A stretch of DNA of 27,593 nt from positions 9,656-37,248 of the forward strand of contig DMMW01000003.1 of NCBI GenBank assembly GCA_003452965.1, given 5' to 3'. Origin of the DNA: Elusimicrobiota bacterium. Its GTDB lineage: Bacteria > Elusimicrobiota > UBA8919. Shown here piece by piece: positions 22,470 through 27,593 of this stretch. Positions within the stretch are counted from its first letter, which is position 1. Every line of letters begins with the position of its first letter. The position numbers and the translations under genes are program-made. Under the pieces are notes generated by a model that saw only the letters and a program-made list of their open reading frames with translations, searched no databases and was not told the origin of the DNA.

Positions 22470-24425
22470 TTAACGTCCTTCCTGTTGTTGTTTCTGGTAT
22501 ATCTCAATCAGCGGTTGGGACACGGATGAAGGTGCTTCCTCATAGTGAGAAAATTTCATTTTAAAATTTCCCGCTCCCTTGGTAATTGAACGCAAGTCTG
22601 TCGCATAACTGGCAACTTCCGACAACGGAGCAGTAGCGTTTACTTTTTGTTTTTTCCCAATACGTTCCATACCCATAACTCTTCCGCGTCTTGAATTCAA
22701 ATCACCCATAACGGCGCCCATATAGTCATCGGGAATTAAAACTTCAATCTCTACGATTGGTTCCAATATGCATGGTCTGGATTCAGTTACACCTTTTTTA
22801 AGCGCCATACTTCCTGCAATTTTAAATGCCATGTCGGACGAATCAACCTCATGATAACTTCCGTCATATAACGTGACTCTTATATCGGTAACCGGATATC
22901 CTGAAATAACACCCTGGTCCATAGATTCTTTTACGCCTTTTTCTACGGAAGGAATATAATTTCTTGGTATTCTTCCCTCTCGTATGGCGTTAACAAATTC
23001 AAAACCTTTGCCCCTTTCAAGTGGCTCAAGTTTTATCCAGCAATCGCCGTACTGTCCGCGGCCGCCTGTTTGTCTTTTATATTTGCCTTGTACTTCAGTA
23101 TTTCCTTTTATGGTTTCTCTGTAAGCGACCTTGGGAGGTTTAAGTTCAACATTTATTTCGTATCTTTCTCTGACTCTTGCTATAGCGACCTCAATATGCA
23201 ACGCTCCGAGACCAGATAATATAAGTTCTTTTGTCTCGGCATTATAATACGATTTAATTGTAGGATCTTCACGCATCATTGATTGCAATGCAGATGCAAT
23301 CTTTTCTTCCTCGCCTTTTGACTTGGAATATACCGCCATGCTTATATTTGGCTCCGGAAAACTAATGGTTTTTATTTTACTTGCCAACGCTTCATCTCCA
23401 AGGATGTCGTTTGTCTGGGTTTCTTTCAATTTTACTGCGGCAACAATATCGCCCGCCTGTGCCTCTCTTAACTCGGTTCTTTTTTTGCCTAACAATGTAC
23501 AAAAATTACCTAATCTTTCGCTGGTCCGACGGGTCACATTATTTATATCTTGTCCCTGCGTGATTTTACCGGAATAAATTCTTAAAAATGAAAGATTCCC
23601 TGTATGAGGTTCAATTACGCTTTTAAAAACAAGGATGCACGGTTTATCAGATACATCAATTGTTTCCGCTTGAGGGAAAAATTCGCTTATAAAGCTTGCG
23701 ATTGCGTCACACCCGATATTTTTGGTAGCGCTGCCGCTTAAAACAGGTATAATGGATTTTGCAGAAAAGCCTTTTTTAAATGCCTTTACCAATTCATCTT
23801 TTGATATTTCTTTTCCATCAAGATATTTTTCAATCAAAGCATCGTCATTAGAGGCGATAGCATCAATAAATTTTTCTTTGTAACCCTTATCATCGGAATC
23901 AGAAATTAAAGAGATTGCTTTGGAAAAATTTGCACCTGTTCCGTCAGGAACAAATACGGGAGTCAAATTGCTGTTAAATTCTTTTAGAGTATCAAATACT
24001 TTTTGAAAATCTATGTCTTCTTTATCAAGTTTGTTTATAAATATCGCTTTTGGCTTATTACAATATTCCCATATAAACTCAAATGTTGCATCTATATTTG
24101 AAAAGCCGTCAAAAACAAAAATGGCCGCATCCGCAGCATTTAGTGCGGAAATAGTTTCGCCGATAAAATCATAATAACCGGGTGTATCAAGAATGTTAAT
24201 CTTGATACCGTTTAAATCAAATGACAGCAGGGTTGTATAAACGGACGATATCCTTGAAATTTCATCTTTACTGAAATCGCTGACCGTATTACCTTCTTCA
24301 ACTTTACCCAGTCTATTGATTAGTTTTGAGTTATATGCAATCGCTTCAACCAAAGATGTTTTTCCGGAACCGCCGCTTCCAACGATAGCTACATTTCTAA
24401 TTTTGTCGCTTGAATAACCCATCAT
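22470..24425 (-). CDS. EF-G-like translational GTPase (EF-G-2 type)
   Basis: A five-domain translational GTPase of 651 residues, shorter than canonical EF-G (about 690-700). G1 is GSGGSGKTS (16-24) rather than the AHIDAGKTT of true EF-G, G3 is DTPGYYDF (80-87) and G4 is NKLD (131-134). In EF-G the G3 motif is DTPGHVDF and the His triggers hydrolysis; here Tyr84 replaces it, as in Thermus EF-G-2. The switch I region (KDEISRISSVYTTLLSF) also lacks the usual RGIT. Domains II-V look intact (GGRGQYGD, EPIVEIEVLIPDDYMGAVMGDL, RGRVMGME). This is therefore a paralogue, not the main fusA. The first ATG overlaps the scpB stop (ATGA); a second ATG at 24422 is better spaced from AGGAG. Confidence 0.9.
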   Translation of the reverse strand: MMGYSSDKIRNVAIVGSGGSGKTSLVEAIAYNSKLINRLGKVEEGNTVSDFSKDEISRISSVYTTLLSFDLNGIKINILDTPGYYDFIGETISALNAADAAIFVFDGFSNIDATFEFIWEYCNKPKAIFINKLDKEDIDFQKVFDTLKEFNSNLTPVFVPDGTGANFSKAISLISDSDDKGYKEKFIDAIASNDDALIEKYLDGKEISKDELVKAFKKGFSAKSIIPVLSGSATKNIGCDAIASFISEFFPQAETIDVSDKPCILVFKSVIEPHTGNLSFLRIYSGKITQGQDINNVTRRTSERLGNFCTLLGKKRTELREAQAGDIVAAVKLKETQTNDILGDEALASKIKTISFPEPNISMAVYSKSKGEEEKIASALQSMMREDPTIKSYYNAETKELILSGLGALHIEVAIARVRERYEINVELKPPKVAYRETIKGNTEVQGKYKRQTGGRGQYGDCWIKLEPLERGKGFEFVNAIREGRIPRNYIPSVEKGVKESMDQGVISGYPVTDIRVTLYDGSYHEVDSSDMAFKIAGSMALKKGVTESRPCILEPIVEIEVLIPDDYMGAVMGDLNSRRGRVMGMERIGKKQKVNATAPLSEVASYATDLRSITKGAGNFKMKFSHYEEAPSSVSQPLIEIYQKQQQEGR

Positions 24426-24946
24426 TGCTCCTGTTCAACGTTAATTTCTTCCAAAGAAGGAAGTTCATCAGTAGATTTTAGCCCGAAGTATATCAAAAAT
24501 TGTTGTGTCGTTCCGTATAAAAATGGAGTCCCTACGGTATCTTTCTTTCCGCAAGTTCTTACAAGATTTTTATCAACAAGCGTTTTTAAAACAGCGCTTA
24601 CTTCAACACCGCGAATTTGTTCAATATCTGCACGTGTAATCGGTTGTCTGTAAGCTACTATAGCGAGTGTCTCAAGTGCGGATGCCGACAATTTTAATAT
24701 TGTTTCATCTCTATAAAGCTTTCGTATATATTGAGCGTAATCCCTCTTTGTGGACAGTTGTAATCCACCTGCAATTTCCACTATCTGGATGGCTGATTGT
24801 CTTATTTCGTAATCTTTTATCAATTCACTTACCGCCTGTTTTACTTCGTCTAAGGATGTATCGCCGATAATTTGAGTTATTGTTTCAATTTTGAGAGGTC
24901 CCTGAGTTACAAATAACAATGCTTCTACAATTTTTTTTAACTCCAT
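24422..24946 (-). CDS. scpB: Segregation and condensation protein ScpB
   Basis: ScpB is the winged-helix subunit of the SMC-ScpAB condensin, which compacts and separates chromosomes. The 174-residue protein has two winged-helix domains. Family marks are KKIVEALLFVTQGPL at the N terminus, ALETLAIVAYRQPITRADIE in the middle, and RGVEVSAVLKTLVDKNLV and GTPFLYGTT after it. Length is usual. It follows scpA after 15 bp and overlaps the GTPase gene by 4 nt, so the three are probably one transcript. The smc gene is elsewhere. Confidence 0.96.
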   Translation of the reverse strand: MELKKIVEALLFVTQGPLKIETITQIIGDTSLDEVKQAVSELIKDYEIRQSAIQIVEIAGGLQLSTKRDYAQYIRKLYRDETILKLSASALETLAIVAYRQPITRADIEQIRGVEVSAVLKTLVDKNLVRTCGKKDTVGTPFLYGTTQQFLIYFGLKSTDELPSLEEINVEQEQ

Positions 24947-24961
24947 AAATTTGATTCCTTT

Positions 24962-25690
24962 TTAAACCGGTTTAGTTTCCGTTTCGGAGATTGTTGTTTG
25001 CGTTCTATAAATTCGTATTTCGCCTAAATGCTTATCCTGTCTTACATATATTCTTCCGATTTTTATAAGTTCAAGCAATGCCAGAAAAGTTACAACAATA
25101 GATATTTTAGTTTCATCTTGTGAAAATATTGAAAAAAAAGATAAAAAATTTTTTCCTTCTAAAATAGATAATATGACTCTGATTTTCTTTTCAATAGTAA
25201 ATTCATCTTTTATTATTTCTTTTGAGATTTTTTTTGCTTTTGAAAGAACCTGTTTAAAAGCGTCTAATAAATCAAAAAGAGAGACCTCAACTCCAAAATC
25301 TTCATCTGCGAATGCAGGCGTTACTTTGCGGTAAAAGACATCTTTTTGATTTTCAAGATTAGTCCGAAGAATTTTAGACGCTTCCTTAAATTTTTTATAC
25401 TCAAGAATTCGTTTTACGATTTCATCTCTTGGGTCAATGAGTTCTTCCTCATCTTCACTGTATACCGGAAGAAGCATCCTGGATTTGATTCGCATCAAAG
25501 TTGCAGCCATAACCAGAAAATCACCTGCAATCTCAAGATTTAATTGGTTCATCATATCAAGATAAGCGAGGTATTCGGATGTTATTTTGGAAATAGGAAT
25601 ATCATAAATATCTAAGTTATTTTTTTGTATCAAATGGAGCAGTAGCTCCATCGGTCCTTCAAAGATTTCTAATTTTATTCCATATTCCAT
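24962..25690 (-). CDS. scpA: Segregation and condensation protein ScpA
   Basis: ScpA is the kleisin that bridges the two SMC heads in bacterial condensin. At 242 residues it has normal length. The N-terminal SMC-neck-binding part has the signature LEIFEGPMELLLHLIQKNNLDIYDIPI, here split by position 7-33, then EYLAYLDMMN and AATLMRIKSRMLLP. A charged middle leads to the C-terminal winged helix (VVTFLALLELIKIGRIYVRQ) that binds the SMC cap. The gene overlaps the end of trpS by 16 nt and is followed by scpB, the usual order. Confidence 0.95.
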   Translation of the reverse strand: MEYGIKLEIFEGPMELLLHLIQKNNLDIYDIPISKITSEYLAYLDMMNQLNLEIAGDFLVMAATLMRIKSRMLLPVYSEDEEELIDPRDEIVKRILEYKKFKEASKILRTNLENQKDVFYRKVTPAFADEDFGVEVSLFDLLDAFKQVLSKAKKISKEIIKDEFTIEKKIRVILSILEGKNFLSFFSIFSQDETKISIVVTFLALLELIKIGRIYVRQDKHLGEIRIYRTQTTISETETKPV

Positions 25691-26661
25691 AATTTCAAAG
25701 ATTTTCTTACTTCCAACATAGTTTTTTCTACAATAACCTTAGCTTTTTGGTTTCCTTTATGCAAAACATCATTTATTAAATGCCGGTTATTTTTTATTTC
25801 CTGCTGTTTTTTATGGATTGGTTCAAGTGATTTGATAATTTTTTCAGCCAGTAATTTTTTACATTTAACACACCCAATAGTTCCTTTTTTACAATTTTCT
25901 GCTATTTCATTGTGATTTTCACAATAAATTTCCTGAAGCGGAAAAATACCGCAAATATCCGGATGTCCCATATCGGTAGCATGTATTCGTGCAGGGTCTG
26001 TAATATAAGAAGAAATTTTTTTAGAAATGATTTCAGGTGTATCCGATAAATAAATACAGTTATTATATGATTTTGACATTTTGCGGCCGTCTGTACCAGG
26101 AATTCTTGGTGTTTTTGTAAGAAGTGCCTTAGGTTCAATTAAAACATTACCGTAGAATGAATTAAACCTTCTTGCGATTTCCCTAGTAAGTTCAAGATGT
26201 GGAAGTTGGTCTTCACCTACCGGAACATTATCTGCTTTATAAATTAATATATCCGCTGCCTGAAGCACCGGATAGCCCAAAAAACCGTATGTATGTATAT
26301 CGCGTGTTTTTATTTCTTTAAGCTGTTCTTTATAAGTAGGACAGCGTTCCAACCATGACAGAGGTGTTATCATAGATAAAAGCAGATGTAATTCGGCATG
26401 TTCTAAAAGTTTGGACTGAACAAATATTGTGGATTTTTCCGGATCAAGACCGACGCTTAGCCAATCAATAACCATATCCACGGAATCCTGTTTAATTTTA
26501 TCTGTTTTTTCATATTCCGTTGTCAATGCGTGCCAATCCGCAACAAAATAAAAACATTCGTAATTTTTTTGAAGTTCAACCCAATTAGAGAGAGCACCAT
26601 GCAAATGCCCAAGATGCAGTTTCCCCGAAGGTCTCATTCCAGATAATACCCGTTGTTTCAT
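25675..26661 (-). CDS. trpS: Tryptophanyl-tRNA synthetase
   Basis: A class I aminoacyl-tRNA synthetase that charges tRNA-Trp, 328 residues, normal for bacteria. The HIGH-type motif is HLGH (16-19) after GMRPSGK, and the KMSKS loop is present exactly (194-198) after GTDGR. Tryptophan-site surroundings YPVLQAADILIYKAD and VPVGEDQLPHLELTREIARRF are intact. Four cysteines in the C-terminal part (in DICGIF, IYCENH, ENCKKG and GCVKCKK) may hold a metal, as in some bacterial TrpRS. An AAAGGA site lies 6 nt before the ATG. The trpS-scpA-scpB order is common. Confidence 0.97.
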   Translation of the reverse strand: MKQRVLSGMRPSGKLHLGHLHGALSNWVELQKNYECFYFVADWHALTTEYEKTDKIKQDSVDMVIDWLSVGLDPEKSTIFVQSKLLEHAELHLLLSMITPLSWLERCPTYKEQLKEIKTRDIHTYGFLGYPVLQAADILIYKADNVPVGEDQLPHLELTREIARRFNSFYGNVLIEPKALLTKTPRIPGTDGRKMSKSYNNCIYLSDTPEIISKKISSYITDPARIHATDMGHPDICGIFPLQEIYCENHNEIAENCKKGTIGCVKCKKLLAEKIIKSLEPIHKKQQEIKNNRHLINDVLHKGNQKAKVIVEKTMLEVRKSLKLWNME

Positions 26662-26815
26662 ATAAATTCCTTTAAAAGTGATTACAGAGATTTTGAGAGA
26701 CGATTATTTATCCGACAATGAATCCCTGGCAGACACAGATAAAAACCACAATTATTTTATATCTCTCTTGTCTCTATTTAAACCTTTAACCCACCTCTAT
26801 TCATACTTGTATCTT

Positions 26816-27460
26816 TTACATGCCCATAAACAATAATGTTTGTATAAATTTAACTATTATCCATAAGAAATCAAGTAATCCGAAAGAAAGCATAAGAAAA
26901 ATTATAAAAATACCGTATCTTTCAAGTTGATTATACTTATATGCTATATCGGGCGGTAAAAAAGCCGATACGATTCTTGAACCGTCCAAGGGTGGTACCG
27001 GCACTAAATTAAAAACACCGAGAATAAGATTAATCTGAATATTGATATATAAAAGCTTAATAATTAGGCTATTAATAAATAAATAAGGATCTAAATTTGA
27101 TATTTTAAAAAGCCAGATAATCAAAGCTGAAAGAACGGCAATTGAAAAATTAGAACCCGGTCCCGCGAATGCCACCTTTGCCATATCTTTTGTGGGATTA
27201 TTTAGGCGATAAGGATTAACCGGAACTGGTTTAGCCCAACCGATGAGCACAGGTGCGCGGATTATTATTAGAAGCAATGGAAGAATAATGGTCCCAACTA
27301 AATCAATATGCGGTATCGGATTAAGTGTTAAACGACCTGACATTTTTGCCGTATCATCGCCATTCAAATAAGCTACCCAGCCATGGCTGATTTCATGGAT
27401 GACAACGGCAAAAAATAAAATAGGTATTGCAAGAATCAAATCCACACTTGAAATTTGCAT
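26816..27460 (-). CDS. M50 site-2 protease family membrane metalloprotease
   Basis: A short intramembrane zinc metalloprotease, 214 residues, of the YwhC-like branch without PDZ or CBS domains. The HEISH motif (22-26, HExxH) lies in the first helix and the third ligand is Asp159 in FNLVPVPPLDGSR. Between them are RLTLNPIPHID, IGWAKPVPVNPYR and FAGPGSNF, all usual for the family. About five transmembrane helices. An AAAGG site is about 10 nt before the ATG. It precedes trpS and scpAB, a common bacterial arrangement. Its substrate cannot be read from the sequence; regulated proteolysis of membrane-bound regulators is the general role of the superfamily. Confidence 0.93.
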   Translation of the reverse strand: MQISSVDLILAIPILFFAVVIHEISHGWVAYLNGDDTAKMSGRLTLNPIPHIDLVGTIILPLLLIIIRAPVLIGWAKPVPVNPYRLNNPTKDMAKVAFAGPGSNFSIAVLSALIIWLFKISNLDPYLFINSLIIKLLYINIQINLILGVFNLVPVPPLDGSRIVSAFLPPDIAYKYNQLERYGIFIIFLMLSFGLLDFLWIIVKFIQTLLFMGM

Positions 27461-27593
27461 ATTTTTATCCGCCTTTGCTAATATATTCTTATTTTTTCGC
27501 TTCGGCCGAATTCCATAGAAGAAAAAAATCTATTTATCCCGATTTTCAATTGTTAATGAATGTATTTCGTTTTCCATTTTGTAGCAGCAAAGC

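Noticed and set aside
434..25543. Some twenty plus-strand open frames of 60-133 codons lying opposite minus-strand genes
   Set aside because: Each lies largely over a well-supported minus-strand gene, none shows a recognisable motif, and their composition is what the complement of these genes gives.
25902..26138. Short second minus-strand frame inside trpS
   Set aside because: Shifted frame of an intact trpS; no ribosome site or motif.
26662..26815. Possible inverted repeat or promoter in the gap before trpS
   Set aside because: The GAGAGAC and CTCTCTTGTCTC runs do not pair in a consistent order, and no -35/-10 pair of reasonable quality was found. I see nothing firm in this gap apart from the trpS ribosome site.
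27461..27593. Possible 3' end of another minus-strand gene at the right edge (a frame ending near 27532, another near 27546)
   Set aside because: Only 15-20 codons are visible and all three frames are short and open for part of the stretch, so no frame can be preferred. No clear promoter was found for the M50 gene either; the palindrome TTCGGCCGAA at 27501-27510 has no evident role.

Overview
The window is an AT-rich (about one third G+C by eye) stretch of bacterial chromosome. All 24 credible genes lie on the minus strand, so the genes read from the right end to the left. The largest gene-free gap is about 230 bp, and I saw no tRNA, rRNA, CRISPR array, transposase or phage gene. The type IV pilin has the C-terminal signature (TDTKG, ending SW) that I associate with Elusimicrobia, Omnitrophica and Firestonebacteria-type candidate phyla. 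An EnvC-like protein, a YibQ-type deacetylase and SLH-type wall pyruvylation (CsaB) point to a didermic bacterium of such a group. The phylum cannot be fixed from this window.

Layout, in direction of transcription. (1) 27460-22470, housekeeping: a small M50 site-2 protease, trpS, scpA, scpB, and an EF-G-2-like GTPase overlapping scpB. (2) 22354-16065, carbohydrate: a TIM-barrel sugar isomerase-like protein, a GalT-family transferase, GlgE, a GlgM-type GT4 enzyme, and a UDPGP-family nucleotidyltransferase. GlgM plus GlgE suggests alpha-glucan synthesis through maltose-1-phosphate. (3) 16068-7345, cell envelope, in near-continuous overlap with the previous group: DUF5693-type membrane protein, CsaB, FtsX, EnvC, C-terminal processing protease, divergent polysaccharide deacetylase, then TsaD and LarB. 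LarC follows after a short gap. (4) 6063-109, type IV pilus: pilB, pilT, a TPR lipoprotein, pilC and pilA. pilB and pilA each have a near-consensus sigma-70 promoter, and pilA ends in a strong terminator. A third such promoter points out of the left edge.

Points that stand out: an FtsX that has lost the cytoplasmic loop coupling it to FtsE, with no ftsE nearby, beside an EnvC whose LytM zinc ligands are all gone; a GlgM-GlgE pair whose GlgE lacks the usual helical insert before the catalytic barrel and instead has about 90 extra C-terminal residues; a PilB with the two-motif MshEN architecture but non-arginine residues at both motif starts; and a set of GC-rich intergenic hairpins with 11-nt loops, including a 60-bp direct repeat. 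All functional calls are from reading motifs; no database search was run.
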